5,539 bases of DNA from Deltaproteobacteria bacterium (GTDB taxonomy: Bacteria > Myxococcota_A > UBA796 > UBA2385), in assembly GCA_003694325.1 (NCBI GenBank), contig RFKJ01000437.1, forward strand, positions 1 through 5,539, given 5' to 3'. Position numbers and translations under genes: made by a program. Below are positions 1-5,539 of the stretch, in pieces. Under the pieces are notes generated by a model, which searched no databases, was not told the origin of the DNA, and saw only the letters and a list, made by a program, of their open reading frames with translations. Within the stretch, counting starts at the first letter, position 1; each line of letters begins with the position of its first letter.

Positions 1-371
1 AGCGCCGCGTGCAGCCGGTCGGGCGGGGTGCTCACCGCCACGGCGATGCCGGCCAGGCTCAACCCCACGAAGCGCAGGGACTGGGTGAGCCCCCAGGTGA
101 CGCCCTCCCGGTACAGGTGCAGGGGACCGAGGTGGCCCAGGCTCACCCGGGGCTGCTCCGCGTAGAACAGTCCCTGCGACAACACCGTGCTCCAGACGAG
201 GGCCAGGACGGTCAGCAGTCCCCGTCCCCACCACCGCCGGGGCACCCGCATCGCCAGCAGCGGCGAGGCGCAGGCCAGCGCGAACACCCCGAGCGCCGTC
301 GGCGACTCCAGGCTGATCGCCAGCAGCCCGGCACACAGCAGCAACCCCAGGCGGGTCCGGGGATCAAGCAT
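1..371 (-). CDS. ecfT: EcfT-like transmembrane (energy-coupling) subunit, 3' end missing
   Basis: The first 123 codons are present; the gene runs off the left edge. EcfT is the conserved membrane scaffold that links the S component to the ATPase pair in ECF importers. The N-terminus MLDPRTRLGLLLCAGLLAIS is typical: the family nearly always opens with hydrophobic helices just after a DPR(T/V)(R/K) motif. Hydrophobic spans lie at about 7-22, 24-40, 51-68 and 98-114. A charged turn (RVPRRWWGR, 42-50) separates spans 2 and 3. The segment LGHLGPLHLYREGVTWGL (78-95) resembles the family's LGPL.LTREGL..GL motif, and STPPDRLHAAL corresponds to the usual T.DPE.L..AL. The C-terminal coupling helices with the Ala-Arg-X motifs that contact the ATPases lie outside the window. 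ATG at 371 is chosen because it starts the DPRTR motif and overlaps the upstream stop (ATGCTTGA, 8 nt). Confidence 0.92.
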   Translation of the reverse strand, partial: MLDPRTRLGLLLCAGLLAISLESPTALGVFALACASPLLAMRVPRRWWGRGLLTVLALVWSTVLSQGLFYAEQPRVSLGHLGPLHLYREGVTWGLTQSLRFVGLSLAGIAVAVSTPPDRLHAA

Positions 372-1953
372 CGCCCCCCCCCGTCGCCGCGCTGTCGCCC
401 AGCGCCACCAGTTGCGCGGCGCTCACGCAGGGCCAGCCCCGCTCCAGGCAGAGCGCCGCCAGCGACGGCAGGCGCAGCGGCAGGCCCGGCGGCGGATCGG
501 CGAGGACCTCGGCCGGGGGGCCGTCGGCCACCAGGCGCCCCCGGTCGAGGACCAGCACCCGGGTCGCGTGGCGCAAGGCCAGGCCCAGGTCGTGGGTGGC
601 GAACAGCAGCAGCCCGTCGCCCAGGGCTTCCCCGAGCGCGTCGAGCATGCGCTCGACCTGGTCGTGATCCTGGCCGCTGGTGGGTTCGTCGAGGAGGAGC
701 AGGTCCGGCCGGCAGGCCGCCGCCGCCGCCACCGCCACCCGCAGCCGCTGGCCACGCGACAGGGACTGGGGCGCCCGGTCCAGGAGGTCCGCGATGGACA
801 GCGCCGCCGCGGCCTCCCCGACGCGGGCCTCCACGTCGGCCACGCGGGCTTCCTGGGGCCCATAGGCCAGCTCGGCGCGCACCGTCGGCAGGAACAGGGC
901 CAGGTCCGGGTCCTGGGGCACGGCGACCACCCGTCCCTGGACCCGGCACCCCTCGACCCGGCGCCGCCCGCCGATCACGTCGAGCAGCGTGCTCTTGCCC
1001 GCCCCGTTGGCCCCCACCAGGGCCACCCGCTCGCCCCGGTGCAGGCGCAGCGGGCCGAGGTCCAGGCAATCCCGCTCGGCCCCCTCGTGACGGAAGCGCA
1101 GGGCGGCCAGCTCGACGACCACCGCCCCCGGTGGCGGCGGGGGCGACGGCGGCGGCAACCGCAGGTCGTCGATGGACCGCGGGGCGAGCCGGTCCTCCAG
1201 GTCCAGGCGGCCGGGCAGGTCGAGGCCCAGCTCCCGCAGCACCGGCAGGAGGGGATGGCCGACGCGCAACGGCGGCGCGGCCTCGGCCACCACCCGGCCT
1301 CCATCCATGACCACGACGCGATCGACGAATGGCAGGCACGCCTCCAGGCGGTGCTCGACCATCAACATCGCCGCCCCCCCATCGGCGATGGCCCGCAGGC
1401 GCCCCAGCAGGGCGTGCGCGCCCTCGGGATCGAGCTGGGCGATGGGCTCGTCCAGCAGCAGGCAGGACGCCCCCGCCGACAGGGCCGCCGCGGTCACCAG
1501 CCGCTGCTGCTGCCCCCCCGACAGCGCCCGCGTCGACCGCTCCGGCTCGACGTCCAGGCCGACCAGCGACAGCAGCCGCCCGATCTCGGCGTCCATCCTC
1601 TCGGGCTCCATCCCGGCGGACTCCATGGCGAAGGCCAGCTCGTCGGCGACCGTCTCGGCGACGAGCTGGTCACCGGGTTCCTGCCCCACGAGCCCGAGCA
1701 GTCGGACCCGCCGGGCCGGTGGCAGGGTCGCCGGATCCTCCTCCTCCACCCGGACCCGGCCGGTCACCTGCCCCTGCCCGTGCCGCTGCAGCAGCCCGGC
1801 CACGAGCCGCACCAGCGTGGACTTGCCACAGCCCGTCGGGCCGGTCACCAGCACGATCTCGCCGGGCGCGACCGCGAGGTCCACGCCGGCGACGGCCCCG
1901 GTGCCCCCCGACGGGTAGCGGTAGCCCAGCCCCGCGAGCACCATGCCCCTCAT
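364..1953 (-). CDS. Fused double ATPase of an ECF transporter (EcfA-EcfA')
   Basis: 529 aa with two complete ABC ATPase halves in one chain, supplying ATP hydrolysis to an ECF importer at the cytoplasmic face. Half 1: Walker A GPTGCGKST (38-46), Q-loop Gln91 in VGQEPGDQLV, signature LSGGQQQR (144-151), Walker B LLLDEP (165-170, catalytic Glu169), D-loop QLDPEG, switch His201. Half 2: Walker A GANGAGKST (314-322), Q-loop Gln347 in VPQDPDLALF, signature LSRGQRLR (398-405), Walker B LLLLDEP (418-424, Glu423), switch His454 in ATHD. A Pro-rich linker (PPPSPPPPPG, 267-276) joins the halves. The Q-loop contexts (GQEP.DQL and PQDPD..LF) and the two-in-one layout match fused ECF ATPases such as YkoD/CbiO-type proteins rather than drug exporters, which have fused membrane domains. 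Half 2 departs from consensus with Arg in the signature and SGQDHDQ in the D-loop. The start overlaps the upstream stop (ATGA) and the stop overlaps the EcfT start by 8 nt. Confidence 0.93.
   Translation of the reverse strand: MRGMVLAGLGYRYPSGGTGAVAGVDLAVAPGEIVLVTGPTGCGKSTLVRLVAGLLQRHGQGQVTGRVRVEEEDPATLPPARRVRLLGLVGQEPGDQLVAETVADELAFAMESAGMEPERMDAEIGRLLSLVGLDVEPERSTRALSGGQQQRLVTAAALSAGASCLLLDEPIAQLDPEGAHALLGRLRAIADGGAAMLMVEHRLEACLPFVDRVVVMDGGRVVAEAAPPLRVGHPLLPVLRELGLDLPGRLDLEDRLAPRSIDDLRLPPPSPPPPPGAVVVELAALRFRHEGAERDCLDLGPLRLHRGERVALVGANGAGKSTLLDVIGGRRRVEGCRVQGRVVAVPQDPDLALFLPTVRAELAYGPQEARVADVEARVGEAAAALSIADLLDRAPQSLSRGQRLRVAVAAAAACRPDLLLLDEPTSGQDHDQVERMLDALGEALGDGLLLFATHDLGLALRHATRVLVLDRGRLVADGPPAEVLADPPPGLPLRLPSLAALCLERGWPCVSAAQLVALGDSAATGGGDA
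374..382 (-). repeat. G9 homopolymer at the ATPase/EcfT junction
   Basis: Nine consecutive G residues on the minus strand (C9 on plus) lie in the last codons of the ATPase gene, encoding Gly-Gly-Gly, and 2 nt before the EcfT ATG at 371. The run probably also acts as a G-rich ribosome-binding site for EcfT. It is long enough to be slippage-prone. Losing one G would place the ATPase frame exactly in the EcfT frame without a stop, giving a fusion protein. Confidence 0.75.
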
Positions 1954-3692
1954 CGCTGGATCCTCCGCAGTCCCTCGGCGAAGGGCAGCGCCAGGCCGCA
2001 GCCCACCAGGACATACAGGAAGGAGGGACCGGCCAGGACCAGCGCCACGTACCAAGGGGCCAGGAACAGCCGGTAGAGCACCACCTGCAGCACGAGCATG
2101 GTGGCCGCCGACAGCAGGCTGGCCAGGCCGAAACCCAGGCCCAGCCGCAGCCACCGGGTCCAAGGCGGTGCGTCGGGCCAGCCTCGCACCCGGGTCACCC
2201 CGGTCAGCCACAGCGCCGACTCCAGCCAGAAGACCCGCCCCCCGACGAAGATCACGTCGGTCAACGAGAACGTGCCCAGCGACAGGCCCGACAGCAGCCA
2301 GCCGGTCAGCACCGCCAGGGACGCCACCCCCGGCCGGGGCAGCAGGGTCAGCAGCGTGGCGAGCAGGGTGTAGCGCAGGGCGTCGTCGACCAGCCCGGTC
2401 AGCAGCGAGGCGAACGGTCCCAGCAGCGTCGCCAGCCCCATGGTCAGCAGGCGCCCCATGGCCCCGGTCAGGAAGGTCAGCGATCCGAACAGCGCGATGG
2501 TCATCAGCTCGCTGGTCGCCGCCTGCCGCAGCCAGCGCGGCCCCCGGGTCGCCAGCAGCGTGCTGCCCAGCAGCGACGACAGCAGCGCCAGCCCGAGCCC
2601 GATGCTGGCCACCGTGCTGCCGCGGCTGACGTAGAGCGGGGCCTCGTCGACCAGCAGCGGCTCCGACGCACCGAGCGGCAGCACCTCGATGCGCCGGGTC
2701 CAGGTCCGCTCGCGGGCATCGGCCTCGCTGATGGCGGCCTGGTCGACGTAGAGGGGCAGGCTGGCGGTGACCTCCTGCCCGGCCGGGATCCGGAGCAGCA
2801 CCCGCACGACCCCGCTGCCGTCGTCCCCCTCGCGCATCCGGGGGCGGAAGGCCGGGGCGGGCCGGCCCTCCTCGTCATGGACCACGGCGCGGACCACCAC
2901 GTTGAGCGGGGTGTCGGCGCTGTTGGCCAGGCGTACCCCCCACCACGCCCACGGCGTCCAGCCGTCGCGCGGACGGAAGCCGAGGCCCACCCGTCGCAGC
3001 ATGTCCTGCCACCAGCGCGAGGGCAGGGTCACCCGACCGGCGGGCCGGGCCGGGTCCCGCCGCCCCGAGGGCTCGCAGGGCAGGTCGACGCCGAGGAGCC
3101 GCAGATCCTGCCGGAGCACCTCCGCGGCAACCGGGTGGGGGTCGATGTCGAAGCGCAGGGATTCCGGCCCCAGGGCGACCCGGACGGGGGTGGGGCCGTC
3201 GATGGTGGCCAGGGCCACGATCCGCTCGCCGGCTCGCAGTCGCCCCTCCTGTCGCCAGTCTCCCACCGACAGCGTCACCTCGCCGTCGCGCAGCGCCGTC
3301 GCCCGCACCGCGACCTGGGCCGGGCGGCCGTCGATGAGGGCGAGGTCCACGCGGTCCCCGTCCTCGACGGTGGTCCGCTCCTGGCCGACCGGTGCCTCCA
3401 CCTCGACCAGCAACGGGCCAGGAGGCTCCACCGCCAACGGCAGCTCGAAGCGCTCCCCGGCGCTGTCGACGATCACCGTCCACTCCCCCGGTGCACCCCA
3501 GATCTGGCGCAGTGCGACGTCGGTCAGGGGTTCCGGCAGGCGCCGCACCTGCACCGGGAGGCCCGCCGGGTCCTGCAGGACGACCTTGTCGACGGGCTGG
3601 TCGGCGTGGACCTCGACCCCCAGCGGGGTCTGTTCGACCCGCGGCGGGAGCGGCCGGGTCGCACAACCCAGGACCAGCAGGACCCAGCTCAG
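1950..3692 (-). CDS. Lipoprotein-like extracytoplasmic region fused to an ECF S-component-like membrane domain
   Basis: 580 aa if translation starts at CTG 3692. The N-terminus SWVLLVLGC is a short lipobox signal with Cys10. Residues about 20-350 are beta-rich and resemble two or three Ig-like sandwiches (about 20-90, 92-184, 250-340), with a Trp-rich connector (WW at 227-228, WAWW at 248-251). A membrane segment (about 361-380) follows, then the positively charged RGPRWLRQ. Residues 393-578 are strongly hydrophobic with about 5-6 spans and resemble ECF S components of the YkoE/BioY-like fold. The first span reads ELMTIALFGSLTFLTG, with a small-xxx-small pattern (Ala400, Ser404) where S components dock on EcfT. 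LPRPGVASLAVLTGWL is like the RRPGAAL.AE region of YkoE-type proteins. The CbiM N-terminal MHIMEG motif is absent. Downstream lie the ATPase (ATGA overlap) and EcfT genes, so this is the likely substrate-binding subunit of the importer. No ATG, GTG or TTG lies in frame between codon ATG 4025, deep inside the upstream gene, and the lipobox. GTG at residue 47 would delete the lipobox. The S-component call is moderate; the fusion is visible directly. Confidence 0.8.
   Translation of the reverse strand: MSWVLLVLGCATRPLPPRVEQTPLGVEVHADQPVDKVVLQDPAGLPVQVRRLPEPLTDVALRQIWGAPGEWTVIVDSAGERFELPLAVEPPGPLLVEVEAPVGQERTTVEDGDRVDLALIDGRPAQVAVRATALRDGEVTLSVGDWRQEGRLRAGERIVALATIDGPTPVRVALGPESLRFDIDPHPVAAEVLRQDLRLLGVDLPCEPSGRRDPARPAGRVTLPSRWWQDMLRRVGLGFRPRDGWTPWAWWGVRLANSADTPLNVVVRAVVHDEEGRPAPAFRPRMREGDDGSGVVRVLLRIPAGQEVTASLPLYVDQAAISEADARERTWTRRIEVLPLGASEPLLVDEAPLYVSRGSTVASIGLGLALLSSLLGSTLLATRGPRWLRQAATSELMTIALFGSLTFLTGAMGRLLTMGLATLLGPFASLLTGLVDDALRYTLLATLLTLLPRPGVASLAVLTGWLLSGLSLGTFSLTDVIFVGGRVFWLESALWLTGVTRVRGWPDAPPWTRWLRLGLGFGLASLLSAATMLVLQVVLYRLFLAPWYVALVLAGPSFLYVLVGCGLALPFAEGLRRIQR
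1962..1966 (-). promoter_or_regulatory. Shine-Dalgarno for the ATPase gene
   Basis: GGAGG on the minus strand lies 8 nt before the ATG at 1953, inside the last codons of the S-domain gene. It fixes ATG 1953, rather than the in-frame ATG nine bases further on at 1944, as the likely start. The ATGA overlap with the upstream stop (1952-1950) suggests coupled translation as well as an independent ribosome site. Confidence 0.7.
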
Positions 3693-5305
3693 CGCAGCAC
3701 CGTGACCTGGTAGGCGCCCTGCACCGCCCCATCCGCGCCCATGACCGGCGACTCCGACACGGCGATGCGGCCATCGGCGCTCACCGCGTGGCGGAAGAAG
3801 ACCGGCCCGGCCGTGGAGCAGACGGTGACCAGCCGGTCGTCCCCGCTGCGGTCCTCGCCCCCCGCGTCGAAGACCAGCGCCCCGTACAGGTCCCGCCGAT
3901 CGTCGGCCGGCCGACGGCCGCTGCCCACCACCACCGTCCGTCCATCGGGGGCGACGGTCAGCCCCTGCAGCACCGGCTCGCCCGACCAGCTCCAGACCGT
4001 CTGCCCGTCCAGCCCCACCGCCCACACGGTGTTCTCGGCGGGGTGGGCGCTGGGGGGACGCAGCTCCGGCGAGGCGGCACCGTAGGGGATCAGCGTGCTC
4101 GACGTGGTGAACAGCACCTGGTCGCCCAGGATCCGGCCCCAGCCGACGCTGGCGTGAATGGGCATGTCGCCGGCCATCACGGGCGCACCGGTGTTCAACG
4201 CGGCCCGCTCGACCCCCCGCAGGTCCGTGATCCGCACCCGGCCATCACCGAAGCCCAGGAACAGCGCGTCCTGGGCACGCGACACGTCCAGCGCCTCCCA
4301 GACGAAGGCCTCGGTGAACCAGGGAGCGAGGCGCTCGGTGTGCACCGCCACGACCGGCTCCAGCCCGTCGAGATCGAGCACCTGCACCCCGCCGATGGGC
4401 AGGTCGGCCGGCGCCGGGCCGTCGGCGCTGCGGTTGACCGCGAAGGCCAGCAGTCCACCCTCGGCGTCGACCCGCGGGTGCAGGAAGGTCGCGTCCGCCG
4501 GCCGCTCCGGCCAGCGGTCCCGCACCGCTCCCGAAGGGCTCACCCGCAGGATCTGCGAGCGGTTGCGGTGCACCCCGTCGCCGTCGACCCACGAGTGCGA
4601 CGCCGCGACGATGAGGTCACCGCCCGGCAGGACGGCGAGCCCGTAGGCCGCCGGCAGGGAGTAGACGCCATAGAGGTCGTCGCCGGGCGGGGCCGGAGAG
4701 GGCTCGACGAAGTCGGCGAGGCGCAGGGTCCAGCGGTCTTCGAGGGTGGCGGGGTCGAGGGCGTGGACCAGGGCGTCGGGCGACTGCTCGGCCACGTACA
4801 GCGTGCCGCCGTCGGCCGACCATGCGACCTGCTTGACCATGGTCTCGGCCAGGTGACGCCGGCCGAGCACCTCGCCGGTCCAGCCGTCGACCATGAGCAG
4901 GTCGCCGAGGTAGCTCCCCACCGCCAGGCGATCTCCCTCCCCGGGTGAGAACGCCAGGGCGGTGTTGGGGGCTTCCCCCCCCATGGCGATGAGCCGGGCC
5001 ACGTCGCCGAGGTCCACGTGGAACAGGGGCACGCACTCGGCGCGGACGGGCGCCGTGCCCGTCAGCCCGTCGATCCGCACCGTCTCCCCGGGCGACCAGT
5101 CCCGCGGGATGAGCCGTCCGCCGCCGGCCACCGGGCGACCCTCCTGCCCCGCCACCGGGCTGAGGACCGCACCGCGCAAGAACACCAGCTCCCCCGCCGG
5201 CGGGGCGGGAGCGGGAGAGCCGCTGCAGGCGGCGAGGAGGAGGAGGAGCATGGCCGTCGAGGAGCTGCCGGGCGACGGGACCGCGGCCGCCCGAGCGAGC
5301 GCCAC
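3689..5305 (-). CDS. Riboswitch-controlled beta-propeller lipoprotein
   Basis: First gene after the B12 riboswitch, 538 aa from GTG at 5305. The function is not recognised; no close family can be named. With this start, a 26-residue signal (one Arg, then MLLLLLAA) ends at a lipobox with Cys27 (LLAAC) followed by Ser, so it is likely a lipoprotein outside the cytoplasmic membrane. The rest looks like a WD40/YVTN/PQQ-type propeller. Strand-turn units recur with phrases such as LAFSPGEGDRLAVGSY (about 117-132), VAWSADGGTLYVAEQ (160-174), LAVLPGGDLIVAA (223-235), VDAEGGLLAFAVN (279-291), LDVSRAQDALFLGFGDGRV (339-357), LTVAPDGRTVVVGSG (449-463) and AVSADGRIAVSES (507-519), giving about seven or eight blades. 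Only two Cys remain after lipidation (about 91 and 496). The GTG start is preferred because it has AGGGAG upstream; ATG at 5251 lacks an RBS and would leave only 8 residues before the Cys. The stop overlaps the next gene. A role in corrinoid or metal capture is inferred only from operon position. Confidence 0.85.
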   Translation of the reverse strand: MALARAAAVPSPGSSSTAMLLLLLAACSGSPAPAPPAGELVFLRGAVLSPVAGQEGRPVAGGGRLIPRDWSPGETVRIDGLTGTAPVRAECVPLFHVDLGDVARLIAMGGEAPNTALAFSPGEGDRLAVGSYLGDLLMVDGWTGEVLGRRHLAETMVKQVAWSADGGTLYVAEQSPDALVHALDPATLEDRWTLRLADFVEPSPAPPGDDLYGVYSLPAAYGLAVLPGGDLIVAASHSWVDGDGVHRNRSQILRVSPSGAVRDRWPERPADATFLHPRVDAEGGLLAFAVNRSADGPAPADLPIGGVQVLDLDGLEPVVAVHTERLAPWFTEAFVWEALDVSRAQDALFLGFGDGRVRITDLRGVERAALNTGAPVMAGDMPIHASVGWGRILGDQVLFTTSSTLIPYGAASPELRPPSAHPAENTVWAVGLDGQTVWSWSGEPVLQGLTVAPDGRTVVVGSGRRPADDRRDLYGALVFDAGGEDRSGDDRLVTVCSTAGPVFFRHAVSADGRIAVSESPVMGADGAVQGAYQVTVLR

Positions 5306-5308
5306 AGA

Positions 5309-5327
5309 CTCCCTACCGCCCGTAGGG
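5309..5327 (-). promoter_or_regulatory. Putative expression-platform hairpin hiding the Shine-Dalgarno
   Basis: Just after the aptamer, CCCTAC (5327-5322) and GTAGGG (5316-5311) can form a perfect 6-bp stem with a 5-nt GGGCG loop. The 3' arm supplies AGGG of the purine-rich AGGGAG (5314-5309), which sits 3 nt before a GTG codon at 5305. Folding would therefore mask the ribosome-binding site. This matches the common translational mode of cobalamin riboswitches in GC-rich Gram-negative bacteria, where a regulatory hairpin contacts the aptamer through a kissing loop. A 12-bp perfect palindrome (CTGCACGTGCAG, 5343-5332) lies between this hairpin and the B12 box and may form an alternative pairing. 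No U-tract follows the stem, which argues against an intrinsic terminator. Confidence 0.6.
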
Positions 5328-5340
5328 GTCGCTGCACGTG

Positions 5341-5539
5341 CAGGCCGGTCTCCTGGCTCCTGGATCGACCGCCGCACCCCGCCTTCCCACGGCGCCCCGG
5401 TGAAGGGGCGGTCCGCAGTGGCTTCGGGGGCGGCGTCCCCAGGCACAGTGGCGGGGGCCGCGCCGGTCACCCGGTGGCGCCGCCACCGGACCCGGACTTC
5501 CCGGTTTCACCCTGCCGGGAGCTGCCCGGCGGGGAACCT
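5341..5539 (-). promoter_or_regulatory. Cobalamin (B12) riboswitch aptamer
   Basis: This is the 5' leader RNA of the operon. Core motifs of the cobalamin riboswitch family occur in the expected order on the minus strand. A GGTTCCCC start lies at about 5537-5530. It is followed by GGTGAAACCGGGAAGTCCGG, which resembles the conserved GGGAA-CCGG core. An 8-bp hairpin (CCGGTGGC/GCCACCGG, 5471-5489) sits in the P5 position. Next come CCCCGCCACTGTG (5456-5444; the family usually has CCCCGCAACTGT), GAAGCCACTGCGG (5425-5413) and GGGAAGGCGGGG (5388-5377, matching the consensus). The B12 box GAGCCAGGAGACCGGCC (5359-5343) differs from the usual box only at a G for T near the end. The 5' edge is probably clipped by a few bases at the window end, so the outer P1 strand is not visible. 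The family binds adenosyl-, methyl- or hydroxocobalamin and normally represses B12 uptake or synthesis genes when the ligand is abundant. The ligand subtype cannot be told here. Confidence 0.95.

Noticed and set aside
3901..3916. Perfect 16-bp palindrome (CGTCGGCCGGCCGACG)
   Set aside because: It lies inside the propeller coding sequence, is made only of GC-rich Arg/Pro/Asp codons, and has no loop, U-tract or operator context. Chance is likely at this base composition.
3692..4025. Upstream ATG at 4025 as the start of the S-domain fusion gene
   Set aside because: It would overlap the propeller gene by over 330 bases and add a Gly/Arg-rich shadow peptide before an otherwise proper lipobox signal.
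9..4948. Long plus-strand open frames, including stretches over 600-790 codons
   Set aside because: Their translations are low-complexity Arg/Pro/Gly/Gln-rich or His/Gln/Arg-rich with no motifs, and they lie antisense to genes with clear family motifs. This is expected of GC-rich third-position bias.
5234..5248. Tandem GAG trinucleotide repeat (CTC on the coding strand)
   Set aside because: It simply encodes the Leu run of the lipoprotein signal core. Unit changes would only alter signal length in frame.
1..5250. Classical B12/cobalt genes (btuB, btuF, cbiM, cbiN, cob genes)
   Set aside because: No TonB barrel, BtuF-like binding protein, CbiM MHIMEG motif or corrin-synthesis enzyme was found in any minus-strand frame.
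5309..5343. Intrinsic terminator after the riboswitch
   Set aside because: The hairpin at 5311-5327 lacks a following U-tract and overlaps the ribosome-binding site, so translational control fits better.

Overview
This is a compact, very GC-rich (roughly 70% or more by eye) accessory transport operon. Everything reads from right to left on the minus strand. In transcription order it holds a cobalamin (B12) riboswitch at the right edge, a lipidated beta-propeller protein, an unusual membrane protein that joins a lipoprotein-like extracytoplasmic region to an ECF S-component-like membrane domain, a fused double ATPase (EcfA-EcfA'), and the first 123 codons of an EcfT transmembrane subunit cut by the left edge. 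No credible plus-strand gene was found. The long plus-strand open frames are GC-driven shadows of these genes.

Layout: the riboswitch aptamer occupies about 5341-5539. It has recognisable core elements, ending in a near-perfect B12 box. A short hairpin at 5311-5327 buries the Shine-Dalgarno-like AGGGAG just ahead of a GTG start at 5305. This suggests translational control of the first gene by adenosyl- or another cobalamin. The three gene junctions all overlap (CTGA, ATGA and ATGCTTGA), so the genes are probably co-transcribed and translationally coupled.

Proposed working: the S-like domain, EcfT and the fused ATPase would form an energy-coupling-factor importer in the cytoplasmic membrane. 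The riboswitch makes a B12-related cargo (cobalamin, another corrinoid, a B12 precursor or cobalt) the best guess. The unusual part is outside the membrane: a roughly 350-residue lipid-anchored beta-rich region fused to the S module, and a separate eight-blade-like propeller lipoprotein encoded first. ECF importers usually have no dedicated extracytoplasmic binding protein. This arrangement therefore looks like an ECF transporter that has acquired a periplasmic or surface capture apparatus, and it is the main candidate here for an undescribed system.

Organism: the high GC, two lipobox proteins and dense overlapping genes would suit a Myxococcota-like or other high-GC bacterium, but nothing in the window fixes the taxonomy. 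Substrate and propeller function are inferences. The ECF A and T assignments and the riboswitch are well supported by visible motifs.
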